A stretch of DNA of 64,000 bases, taken from positions 1,674,001 to 1,738,000 of the forward strand of contig NZ_CP034670.1 of the NCBI RefSeq assembly GCF_003990355.1, read 5' to 3'. Under the pieces are notes generated by a model, which worked only from the letters and a program-made list of their open reading frames with translations, made no database searches and was not told the origin of the DNA. Position 1 is the stretch's first letter. Every line of letters starts with the position of its first letter. The position numbers and the translations under genes were made by a program. Origin of the DNA: Eikenella corrodens (GTDB taxonomy: Bacteria > Pseudomonadota > Gammaproteobacteria > Burkholderiales > Neisseriaceae). Shown here one piece after another: positions 23,131 to 32,414 of the stretch.

Positions 23131-26100
23131 TCACACACCATCTCCCACTCCCCTAAATTTCTCCACAAATGCCGAAATCTTCTGAAAAACACTTTGTTTC
23201 TTCGTCAAATACTGCGGGTTGAGCGGGCTCATTTTCGGCAGGGCTTCGGTCAGTTCCGTACCGTTTTCGCTGGCATAGCCGCGTTTGAGCGAGCCGGTCA
23301 AATAGCGTTTGGCGGCGGTTTCGTTCAGGCCTTCGGCGGTAATCAGCTCTGCGGCTTCGCGCCTCATCACTTCTTGCGCGTATGTGTAAAAGGTTTCCAG
23401 TATAGTGGGAACGTCGGGCACTTTGTCCAAATCCGTATCGTTGATGAAATCTACAATCAGGCTCTCTTTGGCTCGGTGGCCGATGCTGGCGCGGATGATG
23501 CGGCGGATTTCTTCCACCAGCTCCGCTTTGCCTTTGATTTTTTTGTGATGCTCGAAAACCAGTTGCAAGATGTAATCCAGATTGATTTCCTGCGATTTGA
23601 GCAAATCCACCTCAAAAACCACATCGTCCCAATCGATTTTTGATTGCTCTTTCTGTTCGCCTGCTTTTTGGCGGCGCAGCCAGTCGCGGATGTCGTTGTA
23701 GGCGGAACGGTAGTCCTGCACTGCCCTTTCAGACGGCATCGGCACTTTCCGCATTTCCTGCACATCTTCATCGCTCAGGTAGTATTTTTCCTGAAACGCC
23801 TTCATAGCATCTTCGTCCGCCGCATCCACATTCTGCAACTCGCGCAGGGCGGCAAATTCATCGTAGTTCTGCAATACGTTTTCCGCCCGCAGGTATTCAC
23901 CGAAGAGCTTGGCAAAATCTTTTTTGTCTTTTTCCGTTTCGATTTTGTCGGGATAGGGGAAACGTTCGCGCAATTCTTTTGCCACATCCAAATAGCCGCG
24001 CCGCGCTTCGCCGGTCTGGCTGTCGGTATAGCCGTTCATGTATTCTTCGTAGCTTTTTTCCAGCACCACGTTTTTGGTGTTTTTGTCGCCAAACAGGGTA
24101 ATCGCATCAACGGTTGCCTGCTCCAAATTGCGGAAGCAGACAATGTTGCCGAAGGTTTTGGTGGCATCATAAATGCGGTTGGTGCGCGAAAACGCCTGCA
24201 TCAGGCCGTGATAGCGCAGATTTTTATCGACGAACAGCGTGTTCAGCGTCGGCGCGTCAAAACCCGTCAAAAACATGCCGACCACAATCAGCAAATCCAC
24301 TTCCTGGTTTTTCACCCGTTTTGCCAAATCGCGGTAGTAGTTCTGAAAGGCTTTGCTGTCCGTGCCGAAATTGGTTTTGAAACAGGCGTTGTAATCGTTG
24401 ATGGCAGCCTGCAAAAATTCTTTCGCGCTGCTGTCCATCGCTTCCGGTTCAAAGGTTTCATCGACAATTTCACCGACGGCATTTTGCTCTTCGTTGGCAG
24501 CAAAGGAAAAAATAGTAGCCACTTTCAACGGGTGCAGGCTGCCTGCCTGTTGTGTTTTGAACGCTTCGTAATAGCACTTCGCCGCATCCACGCTACTGAC
24601 GGCAAACATGGCGTTAAAGCCTTTGCCGCCCGCATTCAGCCGGTGCGTTTTCTGCCTGAACTGGTTCAGGATATATTGCGTGATTTCGCGGATGCGTTCA
24701 GGGTGCAGCAGGGCTTGGCGGTTTTCGGCGGCACTCAGTTTCTTCTCGTCTTGTTCCGCTTCCACGGCTTTGAACTGCGGGCGCACATCGTTGTAATCCA
24801 CTTTGAATTTCAATACTTTTTCATCGCGGATGGCATCGGTAATCACATAAGAATGCAACTCCCGCCCGAACACGCCCGCCGTGGTTTCCGCGCCCAAAGC
24901 GTTTTCAGGAAAAATCGGCGTACCGGTAAAGCCGAACTGGCAGAATTTCTTGAATTTCTTTTTCAGGTTTTTTTGCGCTTCGCCGAATTGCGCGCGGTGG
25001 CATTCGTCGAAAATAAATACAACCTGCTGATGGTAAACCGGCAGATTATCTTCACTCTTCATCAGGTTGTTCAGCTTTTGAATGGTGGTAACGATGATTT
25101 TGTTGTCGTCTTTTTCCAAATTGCGTTTCAAGCCCGCCGTGCTTTCCGAACCGTTTACGCTGTCGGGCGAAAAACGCTGGTATTCCTTCATCGTCTGATA
25201 GTCCAAATCCTTCCTGTCCACCACGAAGAAAACCTTGTCGATAAACGCCGATTCCGTCGCCAAACGTGCCGCCTTAAAGCTGGTCAGCGTTTTGCCGCTG
25301 CCCGTGGTGTGCCAGATATAGCCGCCGCTTTCCGGTTTGTTCCAATTCTTTGCCTGCGCCGAACTGTTGATTTTCCACAAAATGCGTTCGGCGGCGGCAA
25401 TCTGATAAGGCCGCATAATCAGCAGCGTATCATTCGCATCGAACACGCTGTAATGCAGCAAAACGCTCAGCAATACGCTTTTCTGCAGGAACGTGGCGGT
25501 AAAGTCTTTCAAATCCTTAATCGGATTATTGTCCGACCGCGCCCAATTCATCGTGAAATCGAAGCTGTTTTTGTCGCGCTTGGTGGTGTTGGCGAAATAG
25601 CGTGTGTCCGTGCCGTTGGAAATCACGAAGATTTGCAGGAATTTAAACAGCGAATTTTCGCTGTTGAAGCTCTCTTTGCTGTAACGGTGCACCTGATTGA
25701 ATGCTTCACGCACCGCCACACCGCGCTTTTTCAATTCAATCTGCACCAGCGGCAGGCCGTTTACCAACACGGTAACGTCATAGCGGTTTGCATGTGTGCC
25801 CGTCTGCTCAAACTGGTTGATAACCTGCACATGGTTGCGGGCAAGGTTTTTCTTGTCCAGCAGATAAATGTTTTTCAGACGGCCGTCATCAAAAGCGAAA
25901 TCGTAAATATGGTCGTCGTGGATTTTGCGGGTTTTATCGGTAATGTTTTCAGACGGCCTGTCCAGATATTCCGTCAAAAACCGCGCCCATTCGCCGTCTG
26001 AAAACGCCACATCGTTCAGCCGCTGCAACTGCGCACGCAGGTTTTCCAGCAGCCTGCTCTGGCTGTTCAAATCCTTGCGGTATTCGTACCCCTGATTCTG

Positions 26101-26229
26101 CAAATCGGCGATTAACTCCGCTTCCAACTGATTTTCCGATTGGTAGCTGCTCGACTGTTCGATTTTTTCATATTGGTCGAGCACGATAAAATTCGGCGTT
26201 TCGGCGATGGGTTTGGTTTCGAGGTTCAT
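23131..26229 (-). CDS. hsdR: Type I restriction enzyme HsdR (type IC, EcoR124I-like)
   Basis: 1032 residues from the ATG at 26229; an in-frame TTG at 26247 is less likely. With this start the PD-(D/E)xK nuclease residues fall at Asp151, Glu165 and Lys167 (YDVTVL..QIELKK), the same numbers I recall for EcoR124I HsdR. The motor follows: TGSGKT at 308-313 and DECHR at about 407. HsdR translocates and cuts unmodified DNA when bound to HsdM2-HsdS. It is last in the minus-strand operon hsdM-rhuM-hsdS-hsdR. Its reading frame carries several Neisseria-dialect uptake sequences (23728-23739, 25874, 25948-25959, 25993). Confidence 0.95.
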   Translation of the reverse strand: MNLETKPIAETPNFIVLDQYEKIEQSSSYQSENQLEAELIADLQNQGYEYRKDLNSQSRLLENLRAQLQRLNDVAFSDGEWARFLTEYLDRPSENITDKTRKIHDDHIYDFAFDDGRLKNIYLLDKKNLARNHVQVINQFEQTGTHANRYDVTVLVNGLPLVQIELKKRGVAVREAFNQVHRYSKESFNSENSLFKFLQIFVISNGTDTRYFANTTKRDKNSFDFTMNWARSDNNPIKDLKDFTATFLQKSVLLSVLLHYSVFDANDTLLIMRPYQIAAAERILWKINSSAQAKNWNKPESGGYIWHTTGSGKTLTSFKAARLATESAFIDKVFFVVDRKDLDYQTMKEYQRFSPDSVNGSESTAGLKRNLEKDDNKIIVTTIQKLNNLMKSEDNLPVYHQQVVFIFDECHRAQFGEAQKNLKKKFKKFCQFGFTGTPIFPENALGAETTAGVFGRELHSYVITDAIRDEKVLKFKVDYNDVRPQFKAVEAEQDEKKLSAAENRQALLHPERIREITQYILNQFRQKTHRLNAGGKGFNAMFAVSSVDAAKCYYEAFKTQQAGSLHPLKVATIFSFAANEEQNAVGEIVDETFEPEAMDSSAKEFLQAAINDYNACFKTNFGTDSKAFQNYYRDLAKRVKNQEVDLLIVVGMFLTGFDAPTLNTLFVDKNLRYHGLMQAFSRTNRIYDATKTFGNIVCFRNLEQATVDAITLFGDKNTKNVVLEKSYEEYMNGYTDSQTGEARRGYLDVAKELRERFPYPDKIETEKDKKDFAKLFGEYLRAENVLQNYDEFAALRELQNVDAADEDAMKAFQEKYYLSDEDVQEMRKVPMPSERAVQDYRSAYNDIRDWLRRQKAGEQKEQSKIDWDDVVFEVDLLKSQEINLDYILQLVFEHHKKIKGKAELVEEIRRIIRASIGHRAKESLIVDFINDTDLDKVPDVPTILETFYTYAQEVMRREAAELITAEGLNETAAKRYLTGSLKRGYASENGTELTEALPKMSPLNPQYLTKKQSVFQKISAFVEKFRGVGDGV

Positions 26230-26307
26230 GGGGTTGTCTCTTTGCAAGGTCGGATACGGTTAAACGGTCTTTGGGACAGGCTACCTGAAAACGTGCAGGC
26301 TGCTTTT

Positions 26308-27444
26308 TCAGGCAGCCTTGGGGAAGGCAAGCAGCTGTTCGCGGTAATATTCGTATTGTTTTCGGCGCAGGGCGATTTCGTGCGGCAGGCCTTCGCTGAT
26401 GGAGTGGGTCAGGGTATCGAATTTGTCTAGGATGGCGACGATTTTTTCTTGTTCGGGGAGTGGGGGGATGGGGATTTTAATCTTATTTAAGATTGTCTGT
26501 GTAAGGCTTGGCCTTCCTGAACCTGTATCCAATGCCATTAAATCAATCGTTCTCATAAAATAGTAGAAAAATTTCGGCTTCAATTTACTGGTGTCTATTT
26601 CTGTGTAATAGATAGTATCAACATTCCAAAAAGGGAAATCCATATAAAAAATATTTGTGATAGACCCTTTTCTTGGAATCAAAACACTAGGTTTATCATA
26701 TGCAAACGTATCCACATATCCCATTACGCCGCCTGAGCCATATACAGGAATATCGCCAGAGCTAAAATTTTTCCAATCTTTCCCATTCTTAATGTTTACC
26801 ACCTCCCCCAACGTCTTCCAAACCACATCTTTCAGACGGCGTTTATAGCTATCAACTATCCCCCCCCCGATTTGATTGTCAAAATCTAAAATAAAGTCGC
26901 GGTAATACCGGTATTGGCGTTTGCGCAGGGCTAATTCTGCTTCCAGCGTAGCTTCCAGCTCGGTAAATTTGTCAAGAATTTTTACAATTTTTTGCTGAAT
27001 TTCCAGAGACGGGATGGGGATTTTGATTTTTTCGATTGAGCCCCGCCCAAGTCTTGGAACGCTTGCTTTTCTAATTTGGCTTGTTAATTGGTGTCTTTCT
27101 GAAAGAAGAAAATAATATAAAAATTTGTCATGCAATATTTCTTTGGGGCAGTCAAAGTAATAACAATCATCGGCTGCCCAAAATTCAATATCGCTAAAAC
27201 CGATTTCACCTGCTGCTCCTGCTGCAATCACAAAAGTCATATATGCCCTGCAATTCTGGTCGTCGTAAAATCCTAACGGTTGCAAACTATTTTGATACAC
27301 AGGGTACTGTCCACTATCTTGTAGCTGGCTGCGAACCAATCTTTTACCTCTTGAGATGGGTACAACCTCCCCCAACGGCTTCCACTCCACCGGTGCCGTC
27401 TGAATCATCTCAATCAATTTTTTCGCTTTGCTTTGCATATCCAT
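26308..27444 (-). CDS. hsdS: Type I specificity subunit HsdS with a 9-G tract
   Basis: 378 residues. Two target-recognition halves each end in a conserved helical spacer: KIKIPIPSLEIQQKIVKILD..RKRQYRYYRDFIL and KIKIPIPPLPEQEKIVAILD..RRKQYEYYREQLLAF. Nine consecutive G on the coding strand (26868-26860) encode Gly193-195, just after the first half. Here the tract is in frame, giving the full two-domain protein. Loss or gain of one base would truncate it to one half. This is the arrangement of gonococcal NgoAV, whose HsdS also changes by a poly-G tract. GGAAAACAACC precedes the start. The recognition halves are AT-richer than the neighbourhood. Confidence 0.93.
   Translation of the reverse strand: MDMQSKAKKLIEMIQTAPVEWKPLGEVVPISRGKRLVRSQLQDSGQYPVYQNSLQPLGFYDDQNCRAYMTFVIAAGAAGEIGFSDIEFWAADDCYYFDCPKEILHDKFLYYFLLSERHQLTSQIRKASVPRLGRGSIEKIKIPIPSLEIQQKIVKILDKFTELEATLEAELALRKRQYRYYRDFILDFDNQIGGGIVDSYKRRLKDVVWKTLGEVVNIKNGKDWKNFSSGDIPVYGSGGVMGYVDTFAYDKPSVLIPRKGSITNIFYMDFPFWNVDTIYYTEIDTSKLKPKFFYYFMRTIDLMALDTGSGRPSLTQTILNKIKIPIPPLPEQEKIVAILDKFDTLTHSISEGLPHEIALRRKQYEYYREQLLAFPKAA
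26860..26868 (-). repeat. Poly-G tract in hsdS (predicted phase-variable)
   Basis: Nine C on the plus strand, nine G on the coding strand, at the boundary between the two recognition domains of HsdS. It is the only mono-C/G run this long noticed in the window. Confidence 0.85.
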
Positions 27445-27611
27445 GGTTGTTTTCCGTTTCTTTCCCGCTGCGGCGGGATGTGGGGCGGTTGTGGGGTGGG
27501 TTTCAGCCCGCTATGTCCGTTTGCTGTTGTTTCTACGGGCTGAAGCCCGTCCTGCTTTCAGGCTGCCTGAAATGGTGTGCAGGCTGCTTTTTCAGGTAGC
27601 CTGAATCAGGG

Positions 27612-28622
27612 TTATTTTTTGCCGTCTTTTTTCTGTTTAAGCTGTTGCACGGCTGTTTTTTCCAACGCTTTAACGCTTTCCAGATAGGCTTGCTCCACCG
27701 GCGACAGGATGCGCGCTTCATAGGCGCGGTATTCGCGTTCGGCTTTCTGCTCTGCCTGTTTGCGGCTGATGCTGCCTGCACCCTGTAATGTGCCTTGGCC
27801 GTACAGCCCGGAAAATTTGTCCAATTCGGCTATCCAGTCGCGCATATACATGGGGCTTTGCTCCTGCGCTTTGATTTCCGCCAGGTCGAAGAAGGCGGAA
27901 ACCAGACGGTTCAGGCGGAACAGTTCGTCTTCGGTCAGGTAGTTTTTGGCGATTTTGGCTTCATTCAGGGTGGGGATTGCGCCTTGAAAGGTGGTCAGCC
28001 CCATAAAGTCTTTGCTGCTGTCGGCACGGCTGTATATCAGTTCGGCTGCGGTTTGCCGGCTGGCGGCATAGTGCAGTTTGTTTTGAACGGCGGCAAAAAA
28101 GGTTTGGCTTTCGCTGCTTTTGGGGTTGTAGTCTTGGCTGGTGGCGTATAAATCAAGCACTTGCCGGTATAGGGCTTTTTCGCTGCTGCGAATGTCGCGA
28201 ATGCGGTTGAGCAGTTCTTTCCAATAGTCGCCGCCGCCTGTGCCTTTCAGGCGTTCGTCGTCTATGGCAAAGCCTTTGGTCAGATATTCGTCCAGCCGTT
28301 CCGTTGCCCATTGGCGGAATTGGGTGCCGCGCGCGGAACGGACGCGGTAGCCGACGGCAATAATCATGGGCAGGGAATAGTATTTGCGCTGCCGTCTGAT
28401 GGTTCTGCCGCCCTCTGTTTGAACTTGTAAGGATTTCTTACAAGTTGCCTCTTCTGTTAATTCTCCTTCCCGATAAACAGCTCGGATATGCTGCGTGATG
28501 CCTTGCGGTGTAATTTGGTACAGCTCCGCCAAATCTGCCTGGGTCAGCCACAATTGTTCGTCAAATTCTTGCAAGGCGAATTGGGCGGTGCCGTCGTTGG
28601 CGGTGTAAAGGATGATGCTCAT
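27612..28622 (-). CDS. rhuM: RhuM family protein inside the hsd operon
   Basis: 336 residues. The N-terminal part (LWLTQADLAELYQITPQGIT, then a KYYSLPMIIAVGYRVRSARG segment) is the RhuM/virulence-protein domain named after Salmonella SPI-3 RhuM. The C-terminal part is helical and basic. Its biochemical role is unknown. The start ATG overlaps the hsdM stop by four bases (ATGA), so it is coupled to hsdM. RhuM genes are common passengers between hsdM and hsdS in type I systems, where a regulatory or accessory defence role is suspected. Confidence 0.85.
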   Translation of the reverse strand: MSIILYTANDGTAQFALQEFDEQLWLTQADLAELYQITPQGITQHIRAVYREGELTEEATCKKSLQVQTEGGRTIRRQRKYYSLPMIIAVGYRVRSARGTQFRQWATERLDEYLTKGFAIDDERLKGTGGGDYWKELLNRIRDIRSSEKALYRQVLDLYATSQDYNPKSSESQTFFAAVQNKLHYAASRQTAAELIYSRADSSKDFMGLTTFQGAIPTLNEAKIAKNYLTEDELFRLNRLVSAFFDLAEIKAQEQSPMYMRDWIAELDKFSGLYGQGTLQGAGSISRKQAEQKAEREYRAYEARILSPVEQAYLESVKALEKTAVQQLKQKKDGKK

Positions 28623-30160
28623 GCCTCTATCTCCGCAATGACGTCATCTATCTCGCGGCGCAGCCGTTCGATTTTGGCAACGGTTTCGCTGATTTCGGCG
28701 TTGAGCTGTTTGATGTCGATGATTTCGCGAGTGTCTTCGGCTTCGACGTAGCTGCTGACGGCGAGGTTGTAGCCGTTGTCTTTGACGGTTTGCTGGGCAG
28801 CGTTTTGGGCGATATGCGGCACATCGGCTTTATCGGCGAAGAGTTTGACGATTTCGGCAATATGTTCTTCGGTTAAGACGTTGTTGTTGGTTTCTTTTTT
28901 AAAGAAGCCGCTTGCGTCGATAAATTGGATGTCGGTATTGTCTTTGTGTTTGGACAAAACCAGGATATTGACGGCGATGCTGGTGCCGTAAAAGAGATTG
29001 GGTGCAAGGGCAATCACGGTTTCCACGTAGTTGCCCTCCACCAGATATTGGCGGATTTTCTGCTCTGCACCGCCGCGATAGAAAATGCCGGGGAATGAGA
29101 CGATGGCGGCGCGGCCTCTGCCGGAAAGGTAGTTCAGTGCGTGCAGGATGAAGGCAAAATCGGCTTTGGATTTCGGGGCGAGTACGCCTGCGGGGGCAAA
29201 GCGGTCGTCATTGATTAAGGTGGGGTCGTCGCTGCCTATCCAGTTGATGGAATAAGGCGGATTGGAGACGATGGCATCAAAGGGTTTGCCGTCTTTGAGC
29301 TTGGGGTTGGTCAGTGTGTCGCCCAATTCGATGTGGAATTGGTTGTAATTGATGTTGTGCAGGAACATGTTCATGCGGGCGAGGTTGTAGGTGGTGTGGT
29401 TGATTTCCTGCCCGAAAAAGCCTTCTTCGATGATGTGCTCGTCAAACTGTTTTTTCGCCTGCAAGAGCAGGCTGCCCGAGCCGCAGGCGGGGTCATAGAT
29501 TTTGTTGACTTTCTCCTGTCCGTGCACCGCCAGCCGCGCAATCAGTTTGGATACGTTTTGCGGGGTGAAAAATTCGCCGCCGGATTTGCCTGCGTTGGCA
29601 GCGTAGTTGGAAATCAGGTATTCGTAGGCATCGCCGAAAAGGTCGATGTGGTGGTCTTCAAAATTGCCAAAATCGAGTTCCGCCACGCCTTTGAGGACGG
29701 CGGCAAGGCGTTTGTTCTTGTCGGCAACTGTGCTGCCGAGCCGGCTGCTGGTGGTGTCGAAGTCGTCAAACAGGCCTTTAATGTCTTGTTCGGACAGATA
29801 GCCGGAGGCGGAGCTTTCAATCGCGGTAAAAATTTCTTTCAGCTTGGTGTTAAGCTCTTCATTTTGATGGGCTTCGGCGGCAATATTGCAAAAAAGCTGG
29901 CTGGGGTAGATGAAATAACCTTTGACTTTGACAGCATCGTCTTTGATTTCGGGCGTGATGATGCTGTCCGGCATGGCGGCGTAATCAATACTGCTGTCGC
30001 CGGCCTGCATATGGTCGGTGAAGTTTTCGCTGATAAAGCGGTAGAAAAGTGTGCCAAGAACGTATTGTTTAAAGTCCCAGCCATCCACCGCACCGCGTAC
30101 TTCGTCGGCGATTTTCCAGATTTGGCGGTGCAGTTGGGCGCGTTGTTGGGTGGCGGTCAT
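28619..30160 (-). CDS. hsdM: Type I DNA methyltransferase HsdM
   Basis: 513 residues. An N-terminal HsdM_N helical domain is followed by an N6-adenine methyltransferase domain with the SAM motif DPACGSG at 223-229 and the catalytic NPPY at 300-303. Two HsdM subunits with one HsdS methylate the bipartite target, and adding HsdR allows restriction. It is the first gene of the operon. GGAGAGTATC-like sequence precedes the ATG. Length and motifs fit the type IC family. Confidence 0.95.
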   Translation of the reverse strand: MTATQQRAQLHRQIWKIADEVRGAVDGWDFKQYVLGTLFYRFISENFTDHMQAGDSSIDYAAMPDSIITPEIKDDAVKVKGYFIYPSQLFCNIAAEAHQNEELNTKLKEIFTAIESSASGYLSEQDIKGLFDDFDTTSSRLGSTVADKNKRLAAVLKGVAELDFGNFEDHHIDLFGDAYEYLISNYAANAGKSGGEFFTPQNVSKLIARLAVHGQEKVNKIYDPACGSGSLLLQAKKQFDEHIIEEGFFGQEINHTTYNLARMNMFLHNINYNQFHIELGDTLTNPKLKDGKPFDAIVSNPPYSINWIGSDDPTLINDDRFAPAGVLAPKSKADFAFILHALNYLSGRGRAAIVSFPGIFYRGGAEQKIRQYLVEGNYVETVIALAPNLFYGTSIAVNILVLSKHKDNTDIQFIDASGFFKKETNNNVLTEEHIAEIVKLFADKADVPHIAQNAAQQTVKDNGYNLAVSSYVEAEDTREIIDIKQLNAEISETVAKIERLRREIDDVIAEIEA

Positions 30161-30229
30161 GATACTCTCCTAATTTCCTTTATCCATAAAATTAAAACTT
30201 ACCAAGTTAACACTTATATAAACAAATAC

Positions 30230-30703
30230 TCAATACGAAGCCGACACCATCTTACCGTCTCTAAAATTCTGCTGATACAGAATATTGCCGTTGATGGCAT
30301 AAGTGGTGAGCACCCCGTTTTGCGGATGGGCGCGGAAATCATACAGGCTCTCGCGGGTGAGCAGCATGGCATCGCTGCGCTTCTGCCCGCTTTCGTAAAA
30401 ATCCTGCACCAAATAACCCCTGCCCTGGCGGCTCAGCAGCTGGCGGTAGTAGCCGCCCTTCACTTCGTTTGGCACCGCCTTACCCTGCGCATCGAAATAC
30501 GTAACCACCTGCTCTTCGATAATACGCAAACCGCCCAAATCCTGCACATTGCTGCCGTTATTCCGGCTGCCCACCGGAATACTCAAACCCGTACCCACGC
30601 CCAGATGGCGGCCGGCAACGCCCAAGCCCAGCAGCACATTGCTGCCCAAACAGCCGGCCAACAGCGCAACGCAGGCGGCAGCCGCAAAATTCCGTTGTTT
30701 CAT
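30230..30703 (-). CDS. Hypothetical lipoprotein
   Basis: About 157 residues. Three ATG codons in tandem (30709, 30706, 30703) follow AAGGGGGA; the last gives the best spacing. The signal peptide FAAAACVALLAGC has the lipobox LAGC. The mature part (GLRIIEEQVVTYFDAQGKAV, YLVQDFYESGQKRSD) resembles short neisserial lipoproteins that record toolkit-like 'YxQD/FYxxGQKxSD' repeats (MORN-like), but I cannot name the family. It would sit in the outer membrane. Confidence 0.7.
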   Translation of the reverse strand: MKQRNFAAAACVALLAGCLGSNVLLGLGVAGRHLGVGTGLSIPVGSRNNGSNVQDLGGLRIIEEQVVTYFDAQGKAVPNEVKGGYYRQLLSRQGRGYLVQDFYESGQKRSDAMLLTRESLYDFRAHPQNGVLTTYAINGNILYQQNFRDGKMVSASY

Positions 30704-30806
30704 CATCATTCCCCCTTAAATCCAATCAAAATCAATGCCCGATTATAACCCGTTTGAATAAACCGATATAATGCCCCTCTTCCCATTTTTCAGGTAGCCT
30801 CATCCC

Positions 30807-31388
30807 ATGATCAGCAAGCTCACCGGCCAACTCATCGAAGCCATCCCCCCGCAAGTCGTTATCGACATAAACGGCATCGCCTACGAAGCCGACGTTTCCA
30901 TGCAAACCTTCTACACCCTGCCCCCCGTGGGCGAAACCGTCTCGCTCTACACCCAGCTCATCGTGCGCGAAGATGCCCACCTTCTCTTCGGCTTCGGCAG
31001 CCACAGCGAACGCAACACCTTCCGCCAGCTCATCAAAGTGAGCGGCATCGGCGCCAAAACCGCGCTCGGCATCCTTTCTGCCATGAGCGCCGACGAACTC
31101 GCCGCCGCCATCGCCGCCGAAGACATCAAACGCCTCTCCTCCGCCCCCGGCATCGGCAAGAAAACCGCCGAACGCATGGTGCTCGAACTGCGCGGCAAAC
31201 TCACCGCCTCCGGCGGCGTCCAAGCCCAGCCCGCCGCCCAAGCAGGCGACAGCAGCGAAGACATCGTCAGCACCCTGCTCGCCCTGGGCTACAACGAAAA
31301 AGAAGCCCGTGCCGCCGCCAAAGGCATCCCGCCCGGCACCGAAGTGGGCGAAGGCGTGCGTTTAGCCCTGAAAAACCTGCTGAAATAA
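30807..31388 (+). CDS. ruvA: Holliday junction DNA helicase subunit RuvA
   Basis: 193 residues: N-terminal OB domain (MISKLTGQLIEAIPPQVVID), two helix-hairpin-helix motifs (VSGIGAKTALGIL and APGIGKKTAERMVLEL) and the C-terminal RuvB-binding domain (ALLALGYNEKEARAAAKGI). The RuvA tetramer binds the junction and recruits RuvB for branch migration. No ruvB or ruvC is adjacent. An uptake sequence overlaps the region just upstream of the ATG. Confidence 0.96.
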   Translation: MISKLTGQLIEAIPPQVVIDINGIAYEADVSMQTFYTLPPVGETVSLYTQLIVREDAHLLFGFGSHSERNTFRQLIKVSGIGAKTALGILSAMSADELAAAIAAEDIKRLSSAPGIGKKTAERMVLELRGKLTASGGVQAQPAAQAGDSSEDIVSTLLALGYNEKEARAAAKGIPPGTEVGEGVRLALKNLLK

Positions 31389-31396
31389 ACAGATAA

Positions 31397-31435
31397 AGGC
31401 TACCTGAAACTGAACCAACCATTTTCAGGTAGCCT
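31397..31435 (+). terminator. DUS-pair terminator of ruvA
   Basis: AAGGCTACCTGAAA and TTTTCAGGTAGCCT separated by 11 bases, nine bases after the stop. Confidence 0.65.
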
Positions 31436-31555
31436 CTTGATTGCCAAACAACACTGTCAATACAAGGCGGCGAGCCAATGCCGCAGCACAAAGTTAAGCT
31501 AATTGGCGCTGCCCACCCAAAGGCTACCTGAACCCCCAAGCAAAGGAACCCCACC

Positions 31556-32170
31556 ATGCCCCGCATCGGTCTCTTCGGCGGCACCTTCGACCCCATCCAC
31601 AACGGCCACCTGCACATCGCCCGCAGCTTTGCCGACGAGCTGGATTTAGAAAGCGTCATCCTCCTGCCCGCCGGCGACCCCTACCACAAAACCACCCCCC
31701 GTACCGCCGCCCAGCACCGCCTCGCCATGGCCGAAATCGCCGCCCAAGCCGATTCCCGCCTTGCCGTGAGCGACTGCGACATCGTCCGCCAGGGCGCCAC
31801 CTACACCCATGATACTGTGCAAATCTTCCGCCAACACTTCCCCACTGCCGAGCTCTGGCTGCTCATCGGCATGGACAGCCTGCTGCAACTGCACACCTGG
31901 CACCGTTGGCAAAACCTCGTGCACCAATGCCGCATCGCCGCCGCCCCCCGCCCCGGCAGCAACCTCGCCCAAGCTCCTGCCCCACTCCAAAGTTGGCTGG
32001 CGGAAGCCCTGCCCCAAGGCCGCCTGCACATCCTGCAAGCCGAGCCGCTGCCCATCAGCTCCAGCCAAATCCGCCAGCAGCTCGCCGCCGAACACACCAG
32101 CCCCGACCTCCCCCCCGCCGTGCTCGGCTATATCCAACAACACCAACTGTATTGCCATACCGGCGCATAA
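31556..32170 (+). CDS. nadD: Nicotinate-nucleotide adenylyltransferase
   Basis: 204 residues. NadD converts nicotinate mononucleotide to deamido-NAD in NAD synthesis. The nucleotidyltransferase motif GGTFDPIHNGHL (HxGH) is at residues 8-19 and the second motif SSSQIRQQL near residue 167. AAAGGAACCCCACC precedes the ATG. A DUS pair follows the stop. It is monocistronic. Confidence 0.95.
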   Translation: MPRIGLFGGTFDPIHNGHLHIARSFADELDLESVILLPAGDPYHKTTPRTAAQHRLAMAEIAAQADSRLAVSDCDIVRQGATYTHDTVQIFRQHFPTAELWLLIGMDSLLQLHTWHRWQNLVHQCRIAAAPRPGSNLAQAPAPLQSWLAEALPQGRLHILQAEPLPISSSQIRQQLAAEHTSPDLPPAVLGYIQQHQLYCHTGA

Positions 32171-32171
32171 A

Positions 32172-32210
32172 ATTTCAGGTAGCCTTGGCGGAACAGAGGC
32201 TACCTGAAAA
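32172..32210 (+). terminator. DUS-pair terminator of nadD
   Basis: TTTCAGGTAGCCT (32173-32185) and AGGCTACCTGAAA (32197-32209) face each other directly after the nadD stop. Confidence 0.6.
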
Positions 32211-32414
32211 CCAAACCCAACACATCGCCTGCGGCCGGCCTAAAAGATTTCGGCACACGCCCCGCCGCAAAAAAAAACACACCCCCTTTCCCACCAGGTC
32301 AGCCCGCCTTACCGTACGGCCTGCAGCCCGCCGCCTGATACGGGAAAATCATTATTGCAGCCAAACGCGGCGCAACAAAAAGGGCCGCCCGATTTCTCAA
32401 GCAGCCCATCCGCC

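Noticed and set aside
23644..26001. 785-codon frame on the plus strand opposite hsdR
   Set aside because: It is antisense to a clearly conserved nuclease-helicase and its translation has the Phe/Val/Gln bias of an antisense shadow.
29333..30748. 471-codon frame opposite hsdM and the lipoprotein gene
   Set aside because: Antisense shadow; both genes on the other strand are well supported.
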